A DNA stretch of 64,000 nt, taken from the NCBI GenBank assembly GCA_964035575.1, contig OZ037866.1, forward strand, positions 124,001-188,000, given 5' to 3'. This DNA comes from Rhynchopus sp. YZ270_cl-10 (lineage: Eukaryota; Euglenozoa; Diplonemea; Diplonemida; Diplonemidae). A program made the translations under genes and the position numbers. Positions 22,484 to 34,884 of this stretch are shown in pieces (the first letter of the stretch is position 1; each line of letters opens with the position of its first letter). Under the pieces are notes generated by a model. That model saw only the letters and a list, made by a program, of their open reading frames with translations, made no database searches and was not told the origin of the DNA.

Positions 22484-24904
22484 CCCCTTCTTGTCCTGAA
22501 GCAATCCAAGGAGCTTGCCGTTCTTCCGCAGCATCAGCTTCTCAATAAACTTTTCCTTAGATAAATTCGAGGAGCGTTTATTTTTCATTGCACTTAAGGA
22601 AGAAAATAATCCATCAACTGAGGTTACGCTGATCGGGGTTGAAAGCCATCCATGGACGTGTGGCGCTAAATTCGGGAAGCGTAACCCTCCACTGCCTCTT
22701 GGACTCCAGAACTCGAACAGGTCAGTAACATCCTGAAACAAAAGGGCTTCGGCGTTGAGGTACAGGATGAATTCGTTCCACACGGTCGGTTCGCGCAAAG
22801 CATAGAAAATAGCACCCCATTTCTGCATCTCTGCGTCCTGACACTGTGGCTCCCCTGTCGGCAGGTCATCATCATCATAGTCCCCGGAGAGGATGACATT
22901 GCAGTCAAAGAATATTAACTTCTCAAACCGGTCTCTCGACTTGTACTCGGCCCATGCTGCTGATAAACACTCGCGCATATTCGCAGAGTAGTCGCTGTTG
23001 GTGAGTACCCTCTGAATCTCTGGAAACCACCAGCTCGCTGCAATTTTGGTGCCGGGATTTTGCACCTTTCTGAGGAATGGAAGAAGAGGTTCGATATCGT
23101 TTGCAAATGCCGACACTTCGCGTACATGATCCTGCCACCTGTCCGTTTTGACAAGTTCAACGAGGGAGAGGAGAGACTGGTTCTTTTTCTTTCTCCCCAT
23201 TTCACTATCGAGGAAAGATACCAGGGGTTGATGTCTGTCTCTAATGTGTATAGCAAGGTCGGCCATGGCTAACCACCGGGTGTCGCTGGTGAGTGATGGT
23301 GTCTTCGGCGATGCCGTATCAACATTCTCAACGTCAACATCGATCGTTTCGCTCAACACCTCCTTTGCTTTGGCCAGAAGCTCTTCAATATCATCTATTT
23401 TCGGCCCCGGAAGCAAACGTTGCATGCCCCTGACACTTTTTTTCTCCACAGCGACTTTCAAACGAATCCTGGTGTCTTGTGTGTCCGCCGCCGACTCACG
23501 CGCGTTGCTGACAGAAGATTCCTGGAAATTGAGCCAGCGCACTCGTCGGCTTTTACAAGAGAAAAGCTGACTAAACGCTGTACAAAAAACATATGACAGC
23601 TGGTAGTTAATTTTTACGTGTGCTTTCAGTGCCGAATTTGTCACGTGGCCAAAACACCAACTGGCTTCCTCGTCAGACAACCCTACCACATTTATCGATC
23701 CATAATCAGCAACCACGGGAGAATGCGCGATATTAAATTTTTTTCGAGCTGTGTTGATAGCTTCCTTCACATCTCGACCACAGTGGACTTCTCCAGTATC
23801 TTTTACGTCCATATGAATGAGGAGGGCTTGGCCTGCAACGAACGCTACAATGCACAATGTCGAAAAACCCAGGTGTCTCTGTCCTGCAATAAAAATTTTG
23901 GGATAGTGGTCATTTGTTTATTAGCATACCCGATCCATCTATCCCGAGAGGGATTGGTTTCCCTTCAACCAACTTCAGTAGCACACCCTCGATCTCCTTC
24001 ACGAACTTCGTGGAGCGGCCCAGGACCGTTTTCCCGGTTGGGAAGTCCTCTCCGAAGAGGGGACGCACTGGCAGCGACATAATGTCGGCTTGGCGTTCTG
24101 TGAGTCCGCAGACCAGCACAGCCAATGCCCATGTTGTGACAAACGCCGCCAACCCCATCACCGGCGTCAACACCTGCTGCCGCTTCTCCTTCGTGTCACC
24201 AACTGGAGCTGCAGCCTTCTTCTTCTTCTTCTTCTCCCTACGCTCATTATTTTTGTGGCGGTCGCTTTGGACGTGTACCTTGGCGGTACTACTTTCACCG
24301 TGTTGCACCACTCCACGGCAATGTACACAAAAAAGAACTGTGTCGTCTCCCTTTCGCCCTGTTTTCTTCGCTGCTGCCTTTTCCTCGAAGGGGAGCTCAT
24401 CAACCTCCATTACCTGAGATTTTTTTGTTATTTGTTACATTTTTTTTATTTTTTATTACTTTGTATTCACCCTAGTCACTTTAGCGCCGCCGTAGCAGTG
24501 TGGCCCCTCATTTTGTTCTATACTGACCGGTTTTTTAATACATTTTTAGCGATACATACTTCATAACACTCTGCAATTGATCGGTCGTACTTCTCCAGCG
24601 CGGTTAAACGACCCTGCGCGGTTACCGACGATCCCGCCTTCGCCTCCGCCGACACCTCCTTCAGCTTCTTCCGAGACTCTATGGTCTCTTTGCGCTTCTC
24701 CGCCGGGGTCTTCTCTATCGCGCCGCCTTTCTTGGCTGGTGGCTTGCTTGCAGTCTTTGTAGAAGGCTTATTCGTTGCCTTCTTCGCTGATTTTTTCACT
24801 CTTTTCTTTGTTTGTGCCCTGGTGGAAGAGGAATCGCTCGCGTCCGTGTTGCTCGAGACAATGGTCGTCTCGTCGACCTTCCTCTTTCTGCTTTTTGGGC
24901 CCAT
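22394..24904 (-). CDS. hAT-family transposase with N-terminal zinc finger, three exons
   Basis: Exons are 24542-24904, 23930-24413 and 22394-23883. The introns are 128 bases (GTATTA...TCTCAG) and 46 bases (GTATGC...TTGCAG). The frame is kept throughout, giving 778 residues. Residues 1-120 are Lys/Ser-rich and likely nuclear-targeting. A CX2CX14HX5H finger (Cys150, Cys153, His168, His174) resembles BED fingers. The catalytic core is shown by IPLGIDGSG (first Asp), VVADYGSINVVG, and CFGHVTNSAL, equivalent to the C..H..N motif. The C-terminus (FWSPRGSGGLRFPNLAPHVH, then STPISVTSVDGLFSSLSAMK) is the hAT dimerisation region. It looks able to act in trans on elements with matching ends. The last 90 bases form strong hairpins. 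Confidence 0.85.
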
Positions 24905-25340
24905 TGATGATATTTTTTTTAGCGTTTAAACTGATAAATTCCTGTTGATAGTGTAGGGGTGCACCGAAAAGAATTCACCGAAGCACGTCATATATTGTGC
25001 AAACCTAAACGCGATAATTTTCGGCGAAAATTCATGGAAAGCCCGCGGGGCTTCGAAATACAAAAGTGACTTTCTTTCTTCTTTTTTTTTGGACTTTTTT
25101 TTCTCTTTTTTTCCCCTTCCCCCCCATTTTTGGATTTTCCGAGCCAATTGCGGAACGTGGTGGGGTCTATTTCAAAAATATGATACATTCCTGTTGGTGA
25201 TACGTGTATTCGGGTCATATTCGGCCTATATTCGCCTATATTCGGATCCGAATATAGGGCGAATACGCATATTCGGATCCGAATATAGGCCGAATATCAT
25301 ATTCGCTTTCTAGGTATGCCTAGGGGGTCCGACTGTGAGT

Positions 25341-26489
25341 AAAATTACCGTACAAAAAACTCATTATTAAACTTCTGGTCATTTCCAAGGCAACTGCGGG
25401 TGAAAAACACCCTCAGAGTGGGTCACAGGGGGCCTGTGGGCCGAAAAACGACCCAGAAGTCACCCCAGAATACAAAAAAATGGAAAAAAATAGTGAAAAA
25501 ACGGCTTTTTTCACGTTTTGGCCATATTGGGCAAAATAGCGATTTTTCAAGAAAAACCCAAAAAAGCGGTTATTTTTTGACATCACAAAGCCTCCTTTGG
25601 CACAAATATACCCCAAAAGTGGCCCGTGAGTCCATTCCAACCTGTTTTGGACATATTTGACACTTTTGGAAGTGTTTTTTTGGTGTTTTTACGTCAAAAA
25701 AAATACCCTGGCAATACCCTGACCGCGCTCCGGCAGCATTCCAGCATGCTGTTTGACCCATATAGGGGTCAAGAAATGGCCAAAAACCCCCGAAAAAGGA
25801 CCCTGGGAGCCCAGATAGTTCCAAATTTCCACCACATCCCCACCCAAACACCGCAAAAACACGACAGAAAATCGTCTTAAAAAACACACTTTTTTCAAAA
25901 AGGTCATTATGGAGCCTGTCTGACGACCTTTTTGAAAAAAGTGTGTTTTTTAAGACGATTTTCTGTCGTGTTTTTGCGGTGTTTGGGTGGGGATGTGGTG
26001 GAAATTTGGAACTATCTGGGCTCCCAGGGTCCTTTTTCAGGGGTTTTTGGCCATTTCTTGACCCCTATATGGGTCAAACAGCATGCTGGAATGCTGCCGG
26101 AGCGCGGTCAGGGTATTGCCAGGGTATTTTTTTTGACGTAAAAACACCAAAAAAACACTTCCAAAAGTGTCAAATATGTCCAAAACAGGTTGGAATGGAC
26201 TCACGGGCCACTTTTGGGGTATATTTGTGCCAAAGGAGGCTTTGTGATGTCAAAAAATAACCGTTTTTTTGGGTTTTTCTTGAAAAATCGCTATTTTGCC
26301 CAATATGGCCAAAACCTGAAAAAAGCCGTTTTTTCACTATTTTTTTCCATTTTTTTGTATTCTGGGGTGACTTCTGGGTCGTTTTTCGGCCCACAGGCCC
26401 CCTGTGACCCACTCTGAGGGTGTTTTTCACCCGCAGTTGCCTTGGAAATGACCAGAAGTTTAATAATGAGTTTTTTGTACGAAATTTTA
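25341..26489. repeat. Near-perfect inverted repeat with 565-bp arms
   Basis: The left arm 25341-25905 and right arm 25925-26489 are almost identical inverted copies around a 19-base spacer. The few visible differences are near 25512/26316 and 25790/26038. Mirror-image reading frames occur in both arms and are not genes. Part of the arm resembles 60240-60360 in the TTAA-flanked element. This includes CACCCTCAGAGTGGGTCA versus CACCCCCAGAATGGGTCA, and a shared AATAGTGAAAA.CGGCTT. The two may descend from one transposon family. Confidence 0.9.
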
Positions 26490-26949
26490 TACACAAGTCT
26501 ATTACACGGCGGGGTCCGCACACCCCGAGGGTCCGTAAAACGGCATGTTAGGAGGGTCCCTCTTTACGGAGTGTCATTACGTACCCTAGGGTACGTAATT
26601 ACGGACCCTAGGGTCCGTAATTACGTACCCTAGGGTCCGTAATTACGGAGCCTCCCAGGGAAAGGGACTCTCGAAAAATTTTTTTTGCCCCCGTTTAGGG
26701 CTAATTTCGACGATTTGAGGCCATTAAAAGCAAAATTTGGCACTTTTGAGCATCTGTGGGGGTCTAAAACGCAGTTTAGAGTACCACAATTTTTAGTGGG
26801 TTTTACCGAAAACAAGTCAATTTTTGGTCCGAAAAAAAATTTTTTTTGACATCACAAAATTGCCCTTGGTGGGACTATGTGTCCTCAATGCTGGGCGAAA
26901 AATGCAAATATAGCTATTTTTAACTTTCACACACAATTTTAACGGGTTT

Positions 26950-27340
26950 TACCTGTGTACCTGTGTACAGCTTATTTGTTGTGAAAGACATCTTCCACCA
27001 TGCATTGAGGAGGGTACGACAGTGGTCGCAGTTTGTACTTGATAGCATTACAACATTTAACTTCTCCACGGGGGTCTTGGGCCGTTCACTCGGTTATACC
27101 TTGACCAGCGGAAGAGGCCTTTTTGGTCTCTAGAATATCCGGTATTCCCGAACGGAGGCGCACTTTGTGTGTTACTACGACCTGGCAATTTCCAGCAGTA
27201 GGTTAAGTAATCTTTCTTGTAAATTGTTGGATCATTATCTCCTCAGTGCATGAATGCCCCACGTGACTGGACACTTTTGTGTTTGTCATGTGGAGCTGTG
27301 GTTGCTTTTTCACAACTTTTTTCCTTGTACACCAGTGTAT
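26950..27340 (-). mobile_element. hAT-like fragment, copy 3 (partial)
   Basis: It matches the distal 400 bp of the copy at 13805-15010, including the right flank GAATGCCCCACGTGACTGGA. It lacks the BED-finger part. A stretch near 27110, between the CGGTTATACCTTGAC and GGCCTTTTTGGTC words, is shorter than in the other copies. Confidence 0.6.
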
Positions 27341-27550
27341 CGTGTACCGGGGTACTGGGCCGAAAATACACCAGTACCCAGGTGCCTGGGTGCCCAGACA
27401 CACCACTGTACCCAGAATCCAGTCTCCCACCCAGAAAACCTACTCATACACCAGAAAAGTGAAAATAGCTACTCGACCAGAAAAGTAGCTGGGAAAAGTT
27501 CAGAAAAAGCCAGAAAATTTCAACAAAATGCATTTTTAGGTTCTCGAAGA

Positions 27551-27669
27551 CACTGGGTACTGGGTACTGGGTACTGGGTACTGGGTACTGGGTACTGGGT
27601 ACTGGGTACTGGGTACTGGGTACTGGGTACTGGGTACTGGGTACTGGGTACTGGGTACTGGGTACTGGG
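27551..27669. repeat. 7-bp satellite (ACTGGGT)n, about 17 copies
   Basis: The unit ACTGGGT is repeated without visible interruption. Related ACTGGGTAC words scattered at 27345-27420 suggest the array grew from a locally GTAC-rich seed. Confidence 0.95.
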
Positions 27670-28370
27670 CACCCAGAGAAAGCACCTTAAAAGCAGCGAA
27701 GGCGCAGGTTACGGGGAAGACAAGGTATGTAATTATGTTTAACTTTCAGTTACTAGTGAAGATTGAACAAAAAAATGCCGCATATTTCAACTTGTTCGTG
27801 TTTTCAACTCGAAATAAACGCGTAATGTTCACACTATTAAATAGCTATTTTTTTACGCACCAATCATTTTGTGTCACCTCATGACATGAAGGAGGAAATA
27901 GAAACAAAGCATTTTGAACACACTTGCGGTTCTGGGGACGAACCGCGCTGCAGAGCCACTCCTCAGGTCGAGGTGTGTGCGTTTCACCACAACCTCTCCC
28001 ATGGGTTTTATCGTGTGATGAGTGTTACGTTTCTATTTGGTTCCACAGGCGCTCGTTACCTGCTTCACATAATTCACCTCGCTTCACTCGAACCATTTGT
28101 GCAGCAGGTCACTCTCTCGACCTGTAGCGTGGAAAAAATCTATCTTATTTCACGGCAATAAATAGCCTTTTTTATTAACCTCACCTTTCCCGACTACTAC
28201 GTTTGTATACCATAACTTAATCACACCCCACATTTACACTTATCACAGGATCGTGAAGTCTGAACTGCACCCGCGATTGCGATGAGAAGCTTCACCGCGG
28301 TCCGACATTCAACAACTCAAAATCTACCCGCATCAATCTATTCTGAGTTTGCGGACGAAGATCTGGGTGG

Positions 28371-29489
28371 AGGGGGGTGGGTACACTTAGTCAGTCACTG
28401 CTATAGCCATTAACCAAGGGAGCATAGCTAGTGCAAGAAATTCGACTTTGGAAACCTTCCGGAAAGTCTGTCCTCTGCTTGCGGAGGACTAGACACAAGA
28501 AAATATTGCGTTCCCCCAGAAAACCAGTGCACAATTTACACTCCTTGTGGGTGGTCTTGTTGCCTTTTTGGTCAACAGTAATTTTGGCCCAGGCATGCTC
28601 TTGAAGCATGACAATTTAGTGTGTATGGGGCAGGGTGTTGTTTTGTTCTGAATTCTCTTTGTTATAACATCTAAGTCAATCGCGGGTGGTGGTTTGTGTA
28701 GCGTGAGGCACTCTTTTTAGCAAACTTCCTGCGGCTGCTAAAGTGTTATTTCTTCGGATTTAACAACGTACAGCGTAACATAGTGGATTAGCCTGGTCGA
28801 CACAACCTTTGATAGCTATGGGATAACCAACCCCCTTCGACCCCTTGTGGGTTCACTGAACAAGCCCTAGTGGTAGTTAAACGCGATTGACATTTACATT
28901 CCTAAAGATGAAAGAACAAGACAACACTTCTGTACCCGCGCATCAAAATTGTGGAAAACTTTGCACCCCAAACACCCTCAACAACGCCCGCCAAAAGGCG
29001 CCCCTTGTTGCTGGGACTTGGTTCTCATTGATACACTGCACAGCAGGCATTCCTCTGAGTCCAACGCAGTTTGGCCTGTCTGCAGCGTTGCACCGAAGGT
29101 GCACGAAGACAGGGTCTGGTGGTAAATTTTGCGTCTCGCATTCCCTCAGGGAAGTTTAAAAACTCTTGAGCTCGGTTTGTTGTCAAAGACATATTCCACC
29201 ATGTATTGAGGAGGGTAAGACAGTGTTCGCAGTTTGTACTTGATAGCATTACAACATTTAACTTCTCCACGGGGGTCTTGGGCCGTTCACTCGGTTATAC
29301 CTTGACTACCGGAAGATATTCTTGAGGCCTTTTTGGTCTCTAGAATATCCGGTCTTCCCGAACGGAGGCACACTTTGTGTGTTACTACGACCTGGCAACT
29401 CCAGCAGTAGGTTAAGTAATCTTTCTTGTAAATTGTTGGATCATTATCTCCTCAGTGCATGGTGGAAGACGTCTTTGACAACTAACCGA
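28371..29489 (-). mobile_element. hAT-like transposon fragment with BED-finger start, copy 2
   Basis: On the minus strand 28391-28609 reads as the start of a BED-type finger: EHAWAKITVDQKGNKTTHKE followed by CKLC, with Trp and the first Cys pair correctly spaced. The later His ligands are absent, so it is a truncated remnant. Within the non-coding part, TTGTCAAAGACATATTCCAC (29179 on) is mirrored near 29465-29483. The last ~310 bp thus form their own inverted-repeat unit. It is similar to copy 1 at 13805-15010. Confidence 0.6.
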
Positions 29490-29788
29490 GCTCACGACTT
29501 TTTTCGGTATGTAACTTGGGATAGGCCCACATGATCATGGTCTATCATGTGGTACCTGTGTACCACTCGGTTTGCTCCCAGGGCTTTTCGACCAGCAGTC
29601 ACACATCCAAACAGTGATTTCCCACCTTAGACCACGTAATTACGTACCCTAGGGTCCGTAATTACGGACCCTAGGGTACGTAATTACGGACCCTAGGGTC
29701 CGTAATTACGGACCCGGGTCCGCACTTGAGGGTCCGTAATGAGGGTCCGTAAAATTTACGGACCCTCGGGTGTGTGGACCCCGCCGTG

Positions 29789-31366
29789 TAGGAGTCGGAC
29801 CCCCTACCCCCCCCCCCCCCCCCCTTCACCAAGAAGAATACAATACAAAAAACGAAGTCATTAATGCAGGCACCTCCGACTGACCCACGTACGATGCCAG
29901 CCCCGGATGAAATCACAAAGTACCCTGAGGCCAACAACAGAAGATGTAAGCCAATAGAATGAGAACAGTTTATGGGATGAACCACACCTGAACCCTCAAA
30001 AACCAAAAAAAAAACGGATGTCAAGATCCTTTTTTTGTAAAGTCGGAGTGGGGGGGGGAATAGAGAAGAGGTTATGTACCGAGCACAAAAAACAAAAGAA
30101 AAGTTTGTAAGATGATCCTAAGCCTCTCGTGCTTAGTCACCTTCTATACAAAAGGCGAAGTTGACAGTGCACACTTTACGCCTCTGCGGACGCACTGACA
30201 CTCCGTGGGTTACCAAACCTGGTGTTGTGCTTGGGTGGTGGGGGGAGAGGGGAAATTGTACATTTGTTTTGCATAGTATACAGGCAGGGGCACCCTCTTG
30301 GTGAAAAAAGGCAAAGGTGCGTGCACCTCATGCACGCATATCCCCAACATAAAGAAGAAAGATTGATAATAAGTAAGAAAGATTTATCAGATGATCATCA
30401 GATCCTTTTATCAGCCTTTTTTAGTCATCATTCAATAAAACAATTTTTTTTTGTAAAAAAAAGGGGGGTTGGAAGGTATGGATGTAAGTAAGAGAGTTGT
30501 GAGATTCCAAAAAGAAAAGGAAAGCAAGCGAGGAGGGAGATTCAATGAATAGCTATTGATGCAAGCACCTCCGACTGACCCACGCACGATGTCAGGTGTA
30601 AAATCAGGAGGATGCAAGCACAAACAACAACAAAAAGAGGAACCACCGAACATAACTGTAAAAAAAAATGAAGAAGAAAAAAAATACCAAAACCTGAAAG
30701 GTGTTGAAAACTTGTTAAAGCGAACAACACTTTCTCCCCCTTTTTTTTTTGATAATCCATGGGGTTTAGTGTAGCTGCCTTACGAAAAAAAATGCAGTCT
30801 TCACTATCTAGAAAGGGAAAAAGAAACCACAAAAAAAGGGTGAAGGGGAAACAACAGGGCGCAACCACACCTCCAATAATGACGTTACATCTGGGCGTAA
30901 AAAGTGCAAGGATACCAGCCAGAGACAGACAGCTACACTGCGATCTTCACCACTCATCAGCCAGATGGACGGGGATCATTGCGAACAGGGACATGAATCC
31001 TGTTGTATACCGGTTGGGGTCCTCTGCCCGTCAAAAAAAAAAAAAAAAAGAAGTAAACAAAGCTGCTCACCAACTGGAAAGTTAGGTGGGTTTTTGGGCT
31101 GGCTTATTGCCATCAGACCTACATTTTTTTCCCCCCTTAAAAAAACGGTAAAAATACCCCCCATATTAGGCCATTTGCAGACCATATCATCCCCACCTGG
31201 GTAGACTTTTCTGTCCTCCCATCTCAATAACCTCCACGCTACATCGCACCACTCCTCTACGCTGCCATAGACAATTAGTATTTTCATCAAATGCAATCAA
31301 TAAATGCTGCCATGAGACAATGAGGAAAGTCCCTCCGGCCTTCCAGCGGCTTGATGTAAAAGCAGA
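29789..31366. other. Gene-free spacer with SINE-like repeats
   Basis: It holds a C18 run (29806-29823), a family C copy at 29865-29955, a joined A+B unit at 30105-30225, and a second family C copy at 30555-30620. The final ~170 bp are the 3' flank of the channel gene. No gene is supported. Confidence 0.5.
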
Positions 31367-34300
31367 TCAGGTGGGGTCGAGAGACGTGAGGAACTGCGAA
31401 CCCGATGGGAAGTGCGAGTGTTGACTATCTGCTATGCTCTTTCCGTGAAAGCGTGGTGAGGATCGTGGAGAGGGCCGCCCCGCTGACCGAGGCGACCGCG
31501 CCTCTCGGTACGAATTGTGCGTCGTGGAAAGCGGGCTCCTCTTCGACCCCGCCTCCTCTGACTGGTTGTCGAGACACCGGATCCACTCAAACTCGTCGAC
31601 GCTCATCTTGTCTTGCTCTTCGGTGTTCTCTGTAGGATCGGAAGCTATCTCAATACACAATCTGTTCCCCGACAAGGCATTCGATGACCCAGCGCCTTCA
31701 CCCCCTTCTACCGTACCGCGACTGTTTCGTCGATAGACCGACATTCGTGGCCGATGTTCCATGAACGTAGATGACGCCCGCCCACCCATAGCCTTCCGCA
31801 ACACCTGCAGTCGTTGTCGTGCACGCTGAACCAGTTGTGTATAGATGTCAGGGAAGCGCCCCATCACAACGTTGAAGTCGGTTGCGTCGATCTCAAGCAG
31901 GTTGGTGTGTGTCTTCGTGATGACAGACGCGGTGCGGCTGACACCTGCAAGGAGAGCGATCTCACCAAAGACGTCGCCGCGTGTCAAGGTGTGGATTTCG
32001 TCGCCTGTTTTGTTAGTTTCAAATGTCACCCAAAAAGGGGGTGGGTGACGTAGGGAATGTGTACAGACGTCCATAAAATGCACGAACGGTACCTAAGAAC
32101 GCTGAAGGCATAACAGAAGCGGAAGATTATAAAGGGAAACGCTATTGACCCCCTCGTTGATACACAAAACGACTTCAGGATATGAAGCATAAATCATAAA
32201 TGAGAGACAAGAAAACACCTTTTTCGTTTATCGCACCGCAAAAAAAATGTGTTTATCCTGAATGTGAGTGAGGTGTATGTTAAGTGAAAATCCAAATCCG
32301 CTAAAAGCGGGCATCCGTCGTTTTTCCATTTCTATTTTTGTCAATGCTTGATTATTCAAAAATAAAATAAAATACCTAGATTGTCGTGCACTACACACTC
32401 CCCGGTTTGCAAGATGAAGAGCGTTTCACCGATTTCCCCTTGCACGATCACATGGCAGTCCGGCGGGTACACACGCAGCTGCATGCATCTCTGCAACGCA
32501 TACACCGCTTCATCTGAGGACAACGCACCGTGGAACACTGTCGACCGCTCCAGGTCCATTCGCCCCACCACCAACCCTATGTGCACGGTCAGCTGCGGCG
32601 GCAGCGCCTCGAGCACGTTGTCCTCCATGGTCAGATGCCCTGTTGTGTGGAACATATGCTTGTAGTGCTGCATGACCTCCTTCAGGAACTCCCCTGGCAG
32701 CCGTGCCTCACCTTCTTGCGAGAGCATTTCGCGCACCTCCTCGAGATACATACTGAACTGCGCCCTGCGCGACAACACCCGCAACGACGTCGAGATCACC
32801 GCAAGCACAAACGCATACACAAACACACCGACCACAACCGTAAACAGCGCATACGATGCATGCATATCATTGTCCGGGAACCTCCCACGCGAAAGCCCTG
32901 CCATGGTATTGACAGTATAGGAAAGCGACTGAAAGTACTGAAGCGACATACGGAGGCTCGAATAGTCGTTAAGCGTGAGGAGCACCTCTGTCTCTACGTC
33001 GCCTTGGTGAATGCAGATAGAATGAAAGACGCAAGCAATAAGGTGCGCCAAGATGAGCCACCAATACAACGCATTCGCAATACGCCACCATCTGGTCCCA
33101 AAGAGCGGCACAACGCACTGCCGAAAATGGTATTGATTTTGTCCAAGCAAAAGCAGTTTTGTTAAGCGCAGCGACGGATGCAAAAACCACCCCGGCTTAA
33201 ACGCTCCAACCAAAATGTCAAATGGAATCAAAATAAAAAAGTCGCAGAGAAACTGCTTGGAATTCATGTAAACCTCAATCCGATCCGAAAATTTAAACAG
33301 CGTGCTTCCTTCAGACACCTTTGGTACCAATCCTTTCATGAAGACACCGTACACGAATATAATGTCGGAGCAGGGCAGAACGAAGTAAAGCGTCAACGTG
33401 AGGTACATAGCCGTGCCTTCGGATTCTATGATGGAGCTAGGGTAGATCTTGAAGCAGAAGAGAAAGAGCGGTACCAACACCTGGAGCTGGATGTAGAAGA
33501 ACATCACCCAGGCGTACTGCTTTTCAAACCAGCGTCGGAGGGCCGTCAAGGCGTCTTCACGTACCTGCTCATCGCTTAGGTAGTTTTCAGAGCAGCGTAT
33601 ATCGCGTGATGAGACTACCTGGCAAAGCTCCTGCATCCACTCATCGAATTTGTCTTCCTCCCTCGCGGAATCATCGGTAACAAACATAGAAATAAACTCC
33701 TCCAACGCCATTTTCCCGTTTCCATCAAAGTCGAATTCTTTAAAACACTCCTCCACCTCCTCCACTGTGTGTTCCAACCCGAGGTCACGGAGAAGCGCTA
33801 GCATTTCTGTGGTAGTCATTTCGTGGTCCAAGGTTGGGTCGTAAACCTGCCAGGCGCGGAGGACGGCGTCTGGTGTGACGCCCATTTCTGCGGCGATTGC
33901 GCAGTTTAGTTTTACCACTCCATGATACTGCAGGAAACGCGGTCGGAAGGATTGGTACGTGGTATAGAACTGTTCGAGGGTGATTCGCCCGGTTTTTGTT
34001 GCATTTAACTCTGTAAAGAAATCTCCTTCAATCATGGTCTCCAATTCGACCCCGAGGGCGCTGAGGAGCAACCCCGATTGGTCTAGGGTAAGGTAACCCA
34101 CATCGTAGGTGTCGATGGAGGAAAAAAACTTTGCGAAGGCGCCAGGAATTTCGCGGGATTGTGCCGGGATGCGCATCGAGTGTCCGATGGGAGACATTGT
34201 GGTGGAACACATCGAATGCTCCATATCCTCAGAAGCAATCACGGAGGAGGCCATATTCCCTAAATTATTGAATGACAACGACAATGACACCCCCGCACCA

Positions 34301-34884
34301 CCCCCAGGCGCAGACACAAACGAGCCCTGCTTCGCACTGCACCGCCCGACACTATAAAATGAGTTCCGTATCGAACCCCCCAACCCAGGGGTCGGATGCT
34401 CCGAGGACACACTGTCCGCCTTCTCCACTGCGAACGATGCGCGAACAATCCCCTTTGTTGAAACCAGCCGTGATGGACGTTGTCTAAAACTACTATTCCG
34501 TTTGGTCAAATGGTCGGGGATGTCACCGCTATGTACTGAGGAGGAGGCACGACGTTGGGTCAATTCTTGTTTTAATTGTCGAAAAGAGGAGCACAACTGG
34601 AGAGACCGATAGGTGGTCGGAGAGCTGTCTTCCTTGGGGTTGTCTTTATGTTCATTACTCTTCCCGAATGTGAACGAACGAAACGGTGTCCCTCCCGGAT
34701 GCACAGGAGGCCTATCCGCTGTCAATGTAAACGGAACCTGAGGAGGGCTGCCTTTATCAACAGAGTAGAGCGAAGACGTCGAGGGGGACAGTGCAAGTGT
34801 ATTTTGCTGCGGTGTGCTCAACGGAATCGCAACAGACACGCTCTTCGTAAAGGAGTCACTCTCCTCCATTTGGATGGTCTCCAT
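31367..34884 (-). CDS. EF-hand plus cyclic-nucleotide-gated cation channel
   Basis: Exons are 32376-34884 and 31367-32004. The 371-base intron (GTATTT...CTAACAAAACAG) splits a Gly codon inside the ligand domain. The product has 1048 residues from METIQMEES. An upstream ATG at 35061 would add a low-complexity leader. Four EF-hand-like units occupy residues about 245-430. The fourth (DFDGNGKMALEE) has a full Ca2+ loop and the others look degenerate. Six membrane segments follow. S4 is weakly charged (SLRLTKLLLLGQNQYHF), as in CNG channels. Then come a C-linker and a cyclic-nucleotide-binding domain with FGEIALLAGVSRTASV, the phosphate-binding cassette with its Arg. The pore reads TVNTMAGLSRGRFP instead of a GYG- or GET-type filter. 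It is probably a membrane cation channel tuned by cAMP/cGMP and Ca2+. The tail is Ser/Arg-rich. Confidence 0.9.

Larger units (their letters stand above)
21852..25327. mobile_element. Apparently intact hAT-superfamily DNA transposon
   Basis: The terminal inverted repeats match perfectly for about 50 bp. The left end reads CCCCCTAGGCATACCTAGAA, continuing to AGCGAATATGATATTCGGCC, and the right end is its complement, ending at 25327. Inside each end is an array of palindromic ATATTCGGCCTATATTC and GGATCCGAATATAGG words (21880-22050 and 25205-25305), probably transposase binding sites. The interior encodes one three-exon transposase on the minus strand. I could not see an 8-bp target duplication because the left flank is a run of C. 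A decayed relative of the end lies at 52733-52815. Confidence 0.85.
26505..29788. mobile_element. 3.3-kb composite element with CACGGCGGGGTCC ends and TA flanks
   Basis: The left end reads CACGGCGGGGTCCGCACACC and the right end, read inward, CACGGCGGGGTCCACACACC. Both continue into GAGGGTCCGTAAA and then arrays of GGACCCTAGGGTCC and CGTAATTACG palindromes (26560-26650, 29630-29720). The dinucleotide TA flanks both sides. The interior holds two hAT-like fragments and a 7-bp satellite but no intact transposase. It is a non-autonomous or composite DNA element. The same end motif bounds a 117-bp element at 47801-47917. Confidence 0.75.

Noticed and set aside
25570-26260. Identical ~105-codon frames in both arms of the palindrome
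   Set aside because: They are mirror images caused by the inverted repeat, without start context or domain similarity.
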